A stretch of DNA of 64,000 nt from Methylomonas lenta (lineage in GTDB: Bacteria > Pseudomonadota > Gammaproteobacteria > Methylococcales > Methylomonadaceae), in the NCBI RefSeq assembly GCF_001644015.1, contig NZ_LUUI01000076.1:1-64000 (forward strand), read 5' to 3'. Under the pieces are notes generated by a model. That model made no database searches. It was not told the DNA's origin and saw only the letters and a list, made by a program, of their open reading frames with translations. Positions within the stretch are counted from its first letter, which is position 1, and each line of letters opens with the position of its first letter. The translations under genes and the position numbers were made by a program. Shown here one piece after another: positions 24,818-34,064 of the stretch.

Positions 24818-27800
24818 TTAAACCGGCTCGTTTTCCAGCATGTCTTTGACGATAGCCAAGCTTTCCAGGCTAGCCAAGTTTTTATCGATAGACGGTACTC
24901 CGGCCAAGGCCTGCCGATTGAGGTTGTCTTGTTCGATAATCCAGGCGGTAGAGCCAATGGAATAGATGCTTTGTACATCGCGTAGCATAAGAGCGGTTTT
25001 ATAGTCAGACAGACGTTTTTCAGCCATTAGGGTCGCGAGTTGGGCATCGTCGTACTGACTATAGGCTTCGCGAATGTGTTTGACCTGTGCGTCCTGCAGT
25101 TTTCGTGGTCTTTCCATGATCAACTTACGAGCATGCTTGTCGATCAGGTTATCGCTGAGCGGCAACCCCGCTTTGTTGAGTTGGTCTTTGGCAATTTGTT
25201 GGGCCTTGTCGATGACGGCGTAGCTGTTGATTAACTTCAGTGTCAATTCACTGTCGATATCGCCGTAACCGGGGATGGCGCCATTAAACAATGGAGTATT
25301 GTTTTCATAAGCCTGCTTGATTTGCGCAATCTGCTGATGTGCTGCAGCAACGGACAGTTCTTCGATCATGGCTTTACGATCCATAGACTGACTGAGGAAT
25401 TCAGCCGTTTGGGTTCTATTTAACCATAGTGGCAAGGCAAATTTAAAGTGCTGACGTTCTGCAGCCCAGTTAGCCAAAATGGTCTTGGCTTTAATGGAGT
25501 CGGTATGTTCAATATGTTGCTCCAGCATGTACAAAATAAATTGTTCATGACTGGCGGCAATCTCAGTGCCATCATTCAGGCTGTGAATACTGACGGAGGT
25601 TTTGTCATACAAATCTTGCAGGCGGTTTTGCGGATCATACTGATAGGCGTTGCCGCCGGACATGCCGGTGCAAAAACCTTTACCGAATTCACCTAAATTC
25701 AGTACAGCACCGTTGATCATGTATTCGCAGCCAAAATCACCAACACCCTCTACCACCGCCATTGCGCCTGAATTTCGCACAGCAAAACGATCACCAGCTT
25801 CGCCGTTAATAAAGGTTTTGCCGCCGGATGCGCCAAACAAGGCAAAGTTACCAATCAACACGTTTCCACCCGGATTTTGCGAACCACCACCCGGCGATTT
25901 GATGACTATGGTGCCACCACAGGCTGTTTTGCCTACACCATCATTGCAGGTGCCGGTATGTTCCATGCGGATGCCGTCGTTATTAAAAGCGGCATAACTT
26001 TGACCGGCCGAGCCGTGAGTGCGGACGATGATAGTGTCATCGGCCAGATAACGACGGCCATGCTGGTTGGTATAAATGATCTTAGACTCAGCAATTTGTT
26101 CGGGGCTTAATTCGTGGTTTAACAAGCGCTCGATATCGATAGCCGTTTGGCCGCCGACGGTTTTGTTGCGGTTGTTGAGTTTGAATTCATCACTTTCGAC
26201 TATGACTTGTTTTTGCTCATTTTCGAATAAAGCCGTTTTGACCTCAGCGAAAATCTTGTCGTCGATAGTGAAATCTTTTTCCAGGTAAATGGGTTTGTCG
26301 ATTTTGATTTCTTCTACTTCGGCCAGTAGTTTGTGCAAATGAATTTGACCGACCATGCAGGAATGATTGATTAAATGCAGTAATTCGGTTTTACCGCGAA
26401 TTTCAGCCAGGCTGGTATAGCCCAAGCTAGCCAGAATCTCTCGAACTTCGTGGGCCAGATTCATGAAAAATTGTGCTAAAACGCGCGGGTCGCCTTTGAA
26501 TTCTTCGTGGGCAGTCGTCAAGCCAGCCGGGCAGCGAATGTTGCAGTTTTTCGCCATTACACAGCGCAACATCATGAGCGCGGTGGTGCCGAACTCGAAA
26601 GAATCGCCACCCAATATGGCGGATTTCACCACGTCCACGCCGTTTTGATGCGCAGCGCTGCAACGCAGTACAACTTTCTCGCGCAAGCCGTTGGCTGCCA
26701 GTGCTTGATGTACTTCTGCGATACCGATTTCCGGTGAGCGACCCGTGTTTTTTAAACTGGTCACCGCCGCCGCGCCGGTACCGCCGGTATTACCGGCTAC
26801 GTTGATAACATCGGCACCGGCTTTGGCAACGCCGACGGCAATAGTGCCTATGCCTTCAGATGAAACCAGTTTCACGACTACGCGTACACGGGCCGCTTTG
26901 GCATCGTGAATCAACTGGCCTAAATCTTCGATGGAATAGGTGTCGTGATGCGGTGGTGGGCTGACTAATTCCACTTTAGGCGTGCCGCCGCGTAATGCGG
27001 CAATTTCTACCGATACTTTGGCTGCCGGCAACTGACCGCCTTCACCGGGTTTTGCGCCCTGGCCGATTTTGATTTCGATTTCTTCGATAGTCGGGTCAGC
27101 CAGATAGCCTGCCCAGACGCCGAAGCGACCGGAAGCAAACTGTTTGATTTTGCTGGAACGCAGGGTGCCGAAACGGCTTGAGTGTTCGCCGCCTTCGCCG
27201 GAGTTACTTTTGGCGCCGGCGATATTGGTGCCTTGCGCCACGGCTTCGTGGGCTTCAGCTAACAATGCGCCGTGACTCATGGCTCCGGATGCAAGGGTCG
27301 AGGTGATTTCATGAGCCGGTTGTACTTTGTCCAGGGCAATGCTGGAACGGGTCGCGCGGAGGTTGTTGAGATAATGATAAATACTGCTTTCGTCATTATT
27401 GACGCGCAGCGTAATGGCGTCGCTTTCTACGCTGATGCCAAAATCATGATTGGCAAAGCGGGCTTTAAAATGAGCTGCCAATTGTTCCAGGCGGGCTTTG
27501 CTATTGTCTTTGCTAAAGCTAATGACAAATACCATGCCATTAGCCTGATCAATTTTTAAGCCACGAACCAGGAAATTAATATTGCCCTGTATATTCTGGC
27601 TACCCAGCAGGCGATCAAAGTCGTCTTTGCTATTTGCGGCGGAAAGGTCAACAGGGAAATCCATCACATCACGCAGCGCTGCCGGCCGGTTCGCTCTTTC
27701 CAGAGCTAAATTACGGGTAAAGCTGCGGTAGGCAGGGGTGATGCCGAAATTGTCGATTTGTTCTGGTGTGCGTTTTTCGTAACCAAAGTCCCGATAGGCA

Positions 27801-30301
27801 GTGTCGCTGGCTTCTGGTGCTTGCTCATGAGCAATGTACAGGATAGCTTCATCGGTCATGTTGATGTATTCACGCACTGCCGTATTCCCAAAGGTATGAC
27901 CGGCACCATCCTGGCGTTCTTTGAATAATCCGAGGAATGGAATGTCGCTTTCGTCTTTAACCGTCAGTGCTTTATGGTGCCATTCGCTGGCGCTGGCCGC
28001 GATGTCGGCATAACGGACGCCGCCAACAGATGCGTGAATATTAGGGAAATAAGCTTGTAGCTTAGGTTCGTCGGTATCCAGATAGTTGGATTCGAAAAAT
28101 TCGCCGCCGATGTAGCTTTCAGCCGTACACAGGCCAAATTTGCCCATGGTTTTCATCAGCGATTTTTCCACACCTTTTTGAAAGTGATACAAGGCTTTTT
28201 GTCTGGCTGCCTGGTCGGCAAATTCGGTCAAAACCCGATTGTGCACACTAAGCAGGCAAATTGCAGAGGCACCGAAACCCAGTATGGTTGCAACATCATG
28301 TGGGCTGGCAGCCTGGCCAGTTTCCATAATTAATGAAGAGCTGAAACGTAGGCCTTGTTTTACCAAATGTTGGTTGGCAGCAGCTATCATCAGCAGGGCA
28401 GGGATGGCGGCTTTGTGTGTGCTGATATTGGCGTCGCTGAGAATAATGATGCCAGCGTTGCTACGAGCGGCTTGCTCGACTTGTTCGCAGACGGCTGCTA
28501 TTGCCAACAGCAAAGATTTTTCGTTTTGTTCTGCATTAGCAAAATCCGGGCTGTACAACATGTCCAGGGTAATGGTTTTGACCTGGGTTTGTCGGCGGAT
28601 TTGTTCCAGCTGAGTGCGTTGCAAAATGGGCGACTCGATCATCAGCTGCTTGCTGTTATGCGGGGCAAACGTGGGTTTTGCACCCAGCGCTACCCGTAAT
28701 GTCATGCCATCGCTTTCGCGTAATGAATCCAATGGTGGATTGGTAACTTGGGCAAAACGCTGACTAAAGTAGCGAGACATGCCACCTTCTGCGGCGCTCA
28801 ATGCGTTGGGCGCCAAGCCATAGCCCATAGCCGAAACCTTTTCAAGACCGCTTTGTAGGATAGGATCGAGCAGGAATTTAAAGCTTTCCTGATTCAGCGA
28901 GTAGGCCGTATGGCGTTGATCGATATTCAGCTCGTGATCGTTGCCGATTTCAGATAGCTCAACATTTGGTAAGTCCGTGATGTGGACGCAGCTTTGTTTT
29001 AGCAGCGTTTTATAATCTTTTTCTTTGGCCAGTCTTTCCATCACTTGGTGGCTGTTATACGATTGACCAGTCTGGTGGTCGAAATACAACATGCCGCCGG
29101 CTTCAATGCGGCCGCGGTATAAGACGTCTTCAGGCGGGAAATCTATTTGGCCGGCTTCCGACATTACGGCCAAATAATCGTTCGTTTCTACTGAGCGTAA
29201 AGGTCTTAAACCCAAACGGTCCAGTCGGGCGCCAACGCGAATACCATCATTGAAAATTAGCGCGGCCGGGCCGTCGTTCTTTTCTTCGTACAAGCTAAAG
29301 TATTCCAGCATGGCTCGCACCTCATCAGATAAGGTGGAGTCGTTTTCCCAGGCTGGCGGCATCATCGCTAAAATTGCGGTGACAATGTCCAGTTCGTCTT
29401 CATTGATCCGTCGAGTCAGGGTTTGATCCAGTCGACCGGAATCGGACTGTCCGCAAGGAAATACAATGTGTTTGTTTTTTTGCCGGGCAATGGCATTTTC
29501 GCTCAGACGATTTTTCTTGTCGGTGTTCAGTTCGCCGTTGTGGGCCATGTAACGGAATGGCTGCGCCATCATGGTGGCCGGCGCGGTGTTGGTGGAAAAT
29601 CGCGTATGGAAAAACAGTGTGCTGATTTCGTTATCTTTGTCGTAGAGATCGACAAAATAAGGGATCACCTCAAAAGAATTCAAGCGGCCTTTATAGACCT
29701 GTGTGCGCGAACTCATGGATAGCGGATAAAAACCTTTCAACTCCGGACGACTAAAGCCGTCTGCTTCAATTGCCAGTAATGCGTTTTGAATATAGCGCTC
29801 AAACTCTGCATGGCTGACGTCTTTTAAGGCAGTGGGGCGACCGAAAATCAGCTGTTTAATCGGTAATTGCGCTTTGACAGCGGCCGCGTTCAATACTGAT
29901 TTATCGACTGCTACTTCGCGCCATTTGATAACAGGCAGGCCAAATTGCTTGAGGTGTTCTTCTACCAACTGCATAGCGCTGGAGTCGTAATGGGCGTGAT
30001 CTTCCGGAAAGAAGAAATTAGCAACGCCAAATTGACCTAGTTCCAAATTTTCCACGCCGGTAATCTTGCGGAAAAACTTTAAAGACAGGTCTATATTCAC
30101 CCCTGCGCCATCACCAATGCCCTCTGCGCTCATGCCACCGCGATGCGGAATGGTGCATAACGCTTCATGCGACTTCAGCAAAACTTCGTGAGTTTGTTGG
30201 CTGTCCTTGCGAGTGATAAAGCCAACTCCGCAGCTATCTTGAGATAAGTCGGCGTCGTAAAGTGTTTGTACTGAATTGATTTTCTGGGCTTCGTTAATCA
30301 T
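24818..30301 (-). CDS. Enlarged glutamate synthase large subunit (GltB-like)
   Basis: This protein of about 1827 residues has all domains of GltB: class II glutaminase with catalytic Cys about residue 24 (DSCGVGF, then PHRGGMSAEG), central domain, FMN/2-oxoglutarate domain (KPGEGGQLPAAKV, ELVSPPPHHDTYS), an iron-sulfur Cys set near 1244-1256 with spacing C-x5-C-x3-C, one shorter than usual, and the GxGxG domain (VLIGNFALFGASGGK). About 200 extra, helix-rich residues follow where GltB normally ends. The frame stays open to 30487; the ATG at 30301 is preferred because it leaves a 23-residue propeptide before the Cys and leaves room for divergent promoters. No gltD is present; a diflavin reductase follows. 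Confidence 0.85.
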   Translation of the reverse strand: MINEAQKINSVQTLYDADLSQDSCGVGFITRKDSQQTHEVLLKSHEALCTIPHRGGMSAEGIGDGAGVNIDLSLKFFRKITGVENLELGQFGVANFFFPEDHAHYDSSAMQLVEEHLKQFGLPVIKWREVAVDKSVLNAAAVKAQLPIKQLIFGRPTALKDVSHAEFERYIQNALLAIEADGFSRPELKGFYPLSMSSRTQVYKGRLNSFEVIPYFVDLYDKDNEISTLFFHTRFSTNTAPATMMAQPFRYMAHNGELNTDKKNRLSENAIARQKNKHIVFPCGQSDSGRLDQTLTRRINEDELDIVTAILAMMPPAWENDSTLSDEVRAMLEYFSLYEEKNDGPAALIFNDGIRVGARLDRLGLRPLRSVETNDYLAVMSEAGQIDFPPEDVLYRGRIEAGGMLYFDHQTGQSYNSHQVMERLAKEKDYKTLLKQSCVHITDLPNVELSEIGNDHELNIDQRHTAYSLNQESFKFLLDPILQSGLEKVSAMGYGLAPNALSAAEGGMSRYFSQRFAQVTNPPLDSLRESDGMTLRVALGAKPTFAPHNSKQLMIESPILQRTQLEQIRRQTQVKTITLDMLYSPDFANAEQNEKSLLLAIAAVCEQVEQAARSNAGIIILSDANISTHKAAIPALLMIAAANQHLVKQGLRFSSSLIMETGQAASPHDVATILGFGASAICLLSVHNRVLTEFADQAARQKALYHFQKGVEKSLMKTMGKFGLCTAESYIGGEFFESNYLDTDEPKLQAYFPNIHASVGGVRYADIAASASEWHHKALTVKDESDIPFLGLFKERQDGAGHTFGNTAVREYINMTDEAILYIAHEQAPEASDTAYRDFGYEKRTPEQIDNFGITPAYRSFTRNLALERANRPAALRDVMDFPVDLSAANSKDDFDRLLGSQNIQGNINFLVRGLKIDQANGMVFVISFSKDNSKARLEQLAAHFKARFANHDFGISVESDAITLRVNNDESSIYHYLNNLRATRSSIALDKVQPAHEITSTLASGAMSHGALLAEAHEAVAQGTNIAGAKSNSGEGGEHSSRFGTLRSSKIKQFASGRFGVWAGYLADPTIEEIEIKIGQGAKPGEGGQLPAAKVSVEIAALRGGTPKVELVSPPPHHDTYSIEDLGQLIHDAKAARVRVVVKLVSSEGIGTIAVGVAKAGADVINVAGNTGGTGAAAVTSLKNTGRSPEIGIAEVHQALAANGLREKVVLRCSAAHQNGVDVVKSAILGGDSFEFGTTALMMLRCVMAKNCNIRCPAGLTTAHEEFKGDPRVLAQFFMNLAHEVREILASLGYTSLAEIRGKTELLHLINHSCMVGQIHLHKLLAEVEEIKIDKPIYLEKDFTIDDKIFAEVKTALFENEQKQVIVESDEFKLNNRNKTVGGQTAIDIERLLNHELSPEQIAESKIIYTNQHGRRYLADDTIIVRTHGSAGQSYAAFNNDGIRMEHTGTCNDGVGKTACGGTIVIKSPGGGSQNPGGNVLIGNFALFGASGGKTFINGEAGDRFAVRNSGAMAVVEGVGDFGCEYMINGAVLNLGEFGKGFCTGMSGGNAYQYDPQNRLQDLYDKTSVSIHSLNDGTEIAASHEQFILYMLEQHIEHTDSIKAKTILANWAAERQHFKFALPLWLNRTQTAEFLSQSMDRKAMIEELSVAAAHQQIAQIKQAYENNTPLFNGAIPGYGDIDSELTLKLINSYAVIDKAQQIAKDQLNKAGLPLSDNLIDKHARKLIMERPRKLQDAQVKHIREAYSQYDDAQLATLMAEKRLSDYKTALMLRDVQSIYSIGSTAWIIEQDNLNRQALAGVPSIDKNLASLESLAIVKDMLENEPV

Positions 30302-30545
30302 GGCCTTCCAGATCCTGTCTTTCTGATTAAATTTACTACCCGGTATTTGCCACGTCGGTAGTGCTGTTGATGGTTTTTCTATCGGCTGCGTGTTAGAGTC
30401 AATTGCTGCAGCGAAAACCTTACAAATTTGTTCAAAATTCTGTCGGTAAAACTGACTAATGATACCACTTGGTGTCATTTCTGTCATGCCATCTGCAGAT
30501 AATGAACCGAGTAGATCGCCTGCTTAACCTTTGATTTGAGACTTT

Positions 30546-31775
30546 ATGACAACTATGAAAGAACATTTTGACGTAATAATTGTGGGTGGCGGGATGGTGG
30601 GTGCGGCCGTGGCTTGTGGTTTAGGCGGCAGCAATTTGCGGGTGGCATTAATTGAATCACAGGCGCCAGAAGCGTTTTCTGCTGAACAGCCGCACGATTT
30701 AAGGGTTTCCGCCTTGAGTATTGCCTCCAGAAATATCTTGGAAACCATAGGTGCCTGGGAAGGTGTTGCTTCCCGGCGCTTTTGTCCGTTCAAGCGTATG
30801 CGAGTCTGGGAGAGCGCGGGCGATACCACCTTTAACAGTGATGACATTCGGCTGCCAGAGTTGGGTTATATCGTCGAAAATCGGATTACCCAGCTGGCAT
30901 TGCTGGAAAGATTGCCCGCCTTTAGTAATGTCCAGGTTTTCATGCCGGCCACCATCGAAAAATTTAACTACAACGGCAGTAGTTCTGATGTAATTTTGGC
31001 TGATGGGACTGAGTTACAAACCAAGCTATTGGTGGCTGCAGACGGCGGTCAATCACGGATACGGCAGTCCGTAGGTTTGGGCGTTACCAGTTGGGATTAC
31101 AATCAACATGCTTTGGTGATTTATGTGGAGACAGCTTATCCGCAGCAGGATATTACCTGGCAGCGCTTTGTGCCTAGCGGTCCGCAGGCGTTTTTACCGT
31201 TGACGGATAATTACGGTTCGATTGTATGGTACCAATCACCGGATGAAGTCAGGCGATTAAAAGCCTTGCCTTTAGATGCATTAAAAACCGAACTTTTGGC
31301 GGCCTTCCCGGATTGTTTGGGAGAAATAAATCAGATATTGGGCGTGGCCAGCTTTCCATTAAAGCGTCAGCATGCACAGCGCTATGTAAAACCAGGCATT
31401 GCTTTGGTCGGCGATGCCGCTCATATGATCAATCCTTTAGCGGGGCAAGGGGTGAATATTGGTTTGCTGGATGCGGCTGCGTTGGCTGAGGTGCTGGTGG
31501 AAGCGCAGGGTCGCGGTAAAGACATTGCCGATCTTTCAGTGCTACAGCGTTATGAAGCCATGCGTCGTAATGAAAATTTAAAAATGATGACTGTAATGGA
31601 TGTTTTTTATAAATCATTCAGCAACGATATTCTGCCAGTCAAATTAATCAGAAACTTAGGCTTAGGACTTGCCCAGCGAATTACGCCGGTCAGAAATAAA
31701 GTCATGAAAGCAGCAATGGGTCTGGAAGGAAAGTTACCGAAGCTGGCGAAAGGTGAAAAGCTGTCTGTGGGGTAA
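30546..31775 (+). CDS. UbiH/UbiF/Coq6-type FAD hydroxylase
   Basis: This 409-residue flavoprotein monooxygenase of ubiquinone biosynthesis has the dinucleotide motif VGGGMVGAAVA near residue 13, the DG motif (AADGGQSRIR near 163) and the GD motif (GIALVGDAAHMINPLAGQG near 285). It would hydroxylate the benzoquinone ring using NAD(P)H and oxygen. Which ring carbon is attacked cannot be told from sequence alone. It is divergent from the glutamate synthase and is the last core gene before the accessory island. ATG at 30546 is taken; ATG at 30555 is close behind. Confidence 0.87.
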   Translation: MTTMKEHFDVIIVGGGMVGAAVACGLGGSNLRVALIESQAPEAFSAEQPHDLRVSALSIASRNILETIGAWEGVASRRFCPFKRMRVWESAGDTTFNSDDIRLPELGYIVENRITQLALLERLPAFSNVQVFMPATIEKFNYNGSSSDVILADGTELQTKLLVAADGGQSRIRQSVGLGVTSWDYNQHALVIYVETAYPQQDITWQRFVPSGPQAFLPLTDNYGSIVWYQSPDEVRRLKALPLDALKTELLAAFPDCLGEINQILGVASFPLKRQHAQRYVKPGIALVGDAAHMINPLAGQGVNIGLLDAAALAEVLVEAQGRGKDIADLSVLQRYEAMRRNENLKMMTVMDVFYKSFSNDILPVKLIRNLGLGLAQRITPVRNKVMKAAMGLEGKLPKLAKGEKLSVG

Positions 31776-31904
31776 AGTATTATTTGCAGTGTATGGGGAA
31801 AGGTATCTTACGTTCTTAAGGATATCGCCCAAAACAACTTCCCTGAATTGATAACTCTAATCAAGGATAATAAAGCACTTTACCCAACGTAAGATTAGAA
31901 ACAA

Positions 31905-32058
31905 GTGATTGGTTACGAGCAGGCCATTGAGATCAAAATGCAGCGACTGTTTAGTACGCTATCGGAAAAGAATAAGCGTCGTTATGCGGGCATAGAAGCG
32001 ACCAAACTAGGTCATGGCGGTATCGACTACATCTCGAAGCTATTTGAGATTGATCCCA
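31905..32058 (+). pseudogene. N-terminal fragment of an ISAzo13-type transposase
   Basis: About 50 residues (IKMQRLFSTLSEKNKRRYAG and EATKLGHGGIDYISKLF) resemble the conserved N-terminus of ISAzo13-family transposases, in which a helix with an R-R-x-x-A pattern is followed by LGRGGI. The match ends abruptly where the 114-bp repeat begins at 32066. No catalytic residues remain. It is a relic of an insertion sequence at the island's left side. Confidence 0.5.
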
Positions 32059-32065
32059 AAGCCAG

Positions 32066-32179
32066 GGTAAGGTGGGCACGGTTTTTTTTGCCCACGCGGA
32101 ATGGAAGGTTGTTATCCTGAATGGTGGGCAAAAAAGTGTTGTCCACCCTACGAAAACCATACTGGTTATGATCTTTGCA
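32066..32179 (+). repeat. About 110-bp repeat, copy 1 (left of beta-lactamase)
   Basis: It matches 33169-33276 in the same orientation over almost its full length with a few differences and a small indel. It begins ggtaaggtgggcacgg, contains the gtgggcaaaaaag segment and ends tgatctttgca. Copies 1 and 2 bracket the class D beta-lactamase. Its gtgggc-rich halves can pair with each other, as in small palindromic elements. Confidence 0.85.
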
Positions 32180-32273
32180 ACGCGATAGGATGCTGTCGTC
32201 AGACGCTATCTGTGCGCCTCCTGTCGTCGGCACACCCTATGGCTCTTCATTTGCACCGCACAACTTGGTCGTT

Positions 32274-33053
32274 ATGCTCAATAAATTCTTCATCATATTT
32301 TTACTCACAATATTTTCTGCATGTGTCAGCGCAGAAGATAAAGACTTTGCTAAGCTCTTTGAGCAACAAGGAGTAGAAGGAACCATCGTCATTTCCTCTC
32401 TTGATGGTGAATATACCTTTATTCACAACGAGTCTCGTGCCAAGCAAAGCCAAGCGATAGCATCAACATTTAAAATAATGAATACATTAATCTCCCTAGA
32501 AGAGAAAGCGATTTTAGGCAAAAATGACGTATTTAAATGGGATGGTCATATTTACGATTTACCAGTTTGGAACCATGACCAAACTCTTGAAAGTGCATTT
32601 AAAGTTTCTTGCGTTTGGTGTTATCAAGAACTAGCGCGCAGGGTAGGTAAAAAGAAGTATCAGTATTATTTTAATAAATCAGGGTATGGTCATTTGCAAG
32701 AACCTTTTAACTTAACCACTTTTTGGTTGGATGGTTCACTTGAAATTAGTGCATTAGAGCAAGTTGCATTTCTAAAGAAAGTATATTTGCGGTCTCTACC
32801 ATTTAGTGAATTCTCTTACGACACGCTTAAAGAAATAATGATGGTAGATCAAACAGCTACCTATACTATTTATGCGAAAACAGGTTGGGCTTCACGAGCA
32901 AAACCACAAGTCGGGTGGTATGTTGGTTATTTAGAGACGCCAAAAAACGTTTGGTTTTTTGCTACCAATATAGAAACTCGTAATGAAAAGGATTTACCAT
33001 TACGCATAACGTTAACAAGACAAGCATTGCAGGCTAAAGGAATTATTGAGTAA
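32274..33053 (+). CDS. Class D (OXA-type) beta-lactamase
   Basis: This 259-residue exported enzyme has a signal peptide (MLNKFFIIFLLTIFSACVSA) and class D motifs: STFK at 64-67 with the nucleophile Ser64 and the Lys67 expected to be carbamylated, S-x-V as SCV at 112-114, YGH at 138-140 where YGN is usual, Trp151 in FWLDGSL, and KTG at 202-204. It would hydrolyse penicillin-like beta-lactams in the periplasm; the spectrum cannot be inferred. The gene is clearly more A+T-rich than its neighbours, is bracketed by direct repeats and has an attC-like site 2 bp after its stop, which points to acquisition as a gene cassette. The start ATG lies inside a GTTATGC core-like sequence. Confidence 0.85.
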   Translation: MLNKFFIIFLLTIFSACVSAEDKDFAKLFEQQGVEGTIVISSLDGEYTFIHNESRAKQSQAIASTFKIMNTLISLEEKAILGKNDVFKWDGHIYDLPVWNHDQTLESAFKVSCVWCYQELARRVGKKKYQYYFNKSGYGHLQEPFNLTTFWLDGSLEISALEQVAFLKKVYLRSLPFSEFSYDTLKEIMMVDQTATYTIYAKTGWASRAKPQVGWYVGYLETPKNVWFFATNIETRNEKDLPLRITLTRQALQAKGIIE

Positions 33054-33054
33054 T

Positions 33055-33117
33055 GCCTAAGTAATAAGGTTAGATTGTGTGAGCAAAGCGAACCCTAATC
33101 TGAAACGGTTGTTGGGC
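33055..33117 (+). other. Candidate integron attC recombination site
   Basis: The site starts gcctaag (R'' box) and ends gttgggc (R' box, perfect fit to GTTRRRY) at 33111-33117. Between them gttagatt at about 33069-33076 pairs with aatctgaaac at about 33097-33106, leaving an unpaired G, the extrahelical base that typically sets attC strand choice. Total length 63 bp lies in the short attC range. It begins two bases after the beta-lactamase stop, as cassettes do. Found by eye; no covariance search was possible. Confidence 0.6.
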
Positions 33118-33168
33118 AAGTCCGGTGGTCGCAGTGCTGACAGTATGCTTACTATAAGAAAATAGCCC

Positions 33169-33276
33169 GGTAAGGTGGGCACGGTTTTTATGCCCACGCG
33201 GAATGGAAGGTTGTTATCCTGAATGGTGGGCAAAAAAGCGTTGCCCTACGAAAACTTACTGGTTATGACCTTTGCA
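33169..33276 (+). repeat. About 110-bp repeat, copy 2 (right of beta-lactamase)
   Basis: Same-orientation partner of 32066-32179, starting ggtaaggtgggcacgg and ending gacctttgca. It lies 51 bp after the attC-like site. Confidence 0.85.
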
Positions 33277-33294
33277 GTCGGGTGGCTGCTTGCG

Positions 33295-33354
33295 GAAAAT
33301 AAGGTCAGGTCTTTCATTTTGCAATCATTAAATTGTAAGCCGTAAAAAGCTTTT
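33295..33354 (+). repeat. About 60-bp repeat, copy a
   Basis: The segment, including ggtctttcattttgcaa and ending aaaaagctttt, recurs at 34648-34708 in the same orientation with few differences. The two copies bracket the small exported protein and the caspase-like gene. Confidence 0.8.
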
Positions 33355-33461
33355 GTGTCTTACTTGATTCCAAGGCGCCGTTGCTTCGCTATTGTTCGGA
33401 TTTCCTTTGATGGGGTTTTGCTGGCAAAATTGATTACGCTTAATTAACGGAGGAAACGAAT

Positions 33462-33743
33462 ATGAAAAATTTGATTTTCTACGCATTACTAACAATGATA
33501 TCGTTGACGGCATATGCCATGCCACCGGAGGCAAGATCGTTGCCACTGGAGCAGATAACCCTCGAACACATCAATATTCAGGGTCACGTAGCCACCTGGA
33601 GGTTGCGCAAGGTTTGTATCGACGAGCAAGCGTATCTGGTCATCATTGGTGCTAATGATCCGGTTGGCATATCTGCGTCATATAAGGATGGCAAGCCTGA
33701 ACAATGCCGCGTCAACTCTATTGAAGAAATGAGCAAAGATTGA
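33462..33743 (+). CDS. Small exported protein, unknown
   Basis: This 93-residue protein has a clear signal peptide (MKNLIFYALLTMISLTAYA, cleavage before MPPEA). The mature part of about 75 residues contains two Cys (LRKVCIDEQ and PEQCRVN) that could form a disulfide, and a beta-rich look. A strong GGAGG sequence precedes the ATG. I do not recognise the family. It lies within the accessory island, between the paired repeats and upstream of the caspase-like gene, but 320 bp from it, so cotranscription is uncertain. Confidence 0.7.
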   Translation: MKNLIFYALLTMISLTAYAMPPEARSLPLEQITLEHINIQGHVATWRLRKVCIDEQAYLVIIGANDPVGISASYKDGKPEQCRVNSIEEMSKD

Positions 33744-34064
33744 CAGTCAAGTTTGATGATGATGTTCTGCGCATGGGTTGCCCGCACTGAAATGCTTAGC
33801 ATTGCAAGCTCCAAAAGCGTTTTTTGACACTGTTGGGATGATATATGGAAAGGGAAAATCCATGCAGATCACAAATCAATTGTTTTAATCCAGATTTAGT
33901 GGTAATTGTACTGATAACCGTGTAATTCGTTTTAGGCCGCGCAACCTGCAAGCTCGTGTGCCATGCGCCCTGTTTGCTGCAGCGCTGCCGCCAGGCACGG
34001 TAAGTGGCGGAGCCTGCAGAATAACGAGCGGAACGCTACATTCGTCGTATCGATGGGGGTTGCC
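33744..34064. other. Intergenic region with a long GC-rich hairpin
   Basis: At 33977-34019 ctgcagcgctgccgcca pairs imperfectly with tggcggagcctgcag around an 11-base loop. It falls shortly before the caspase-like gene and could be a REP-like element or a regulatory hairpin. No other gene is evident. Confidence 0.45.

Noticed and set aside
30302..30487. N-terminal extension of the glutamate synthase by 62 residues
   Set aside because: It would put the catalytic Cys at residue 86 and leave only 58 bp for two divergent promoters; kept as a possibility but not as the main call.
33977..34019. GC-rich hairpin as a second attC site
   Set aside because: It lacks an R' box of the GTTRRRY type and the outer complementary R'' box; only a plain imperfect hairpin is visible.
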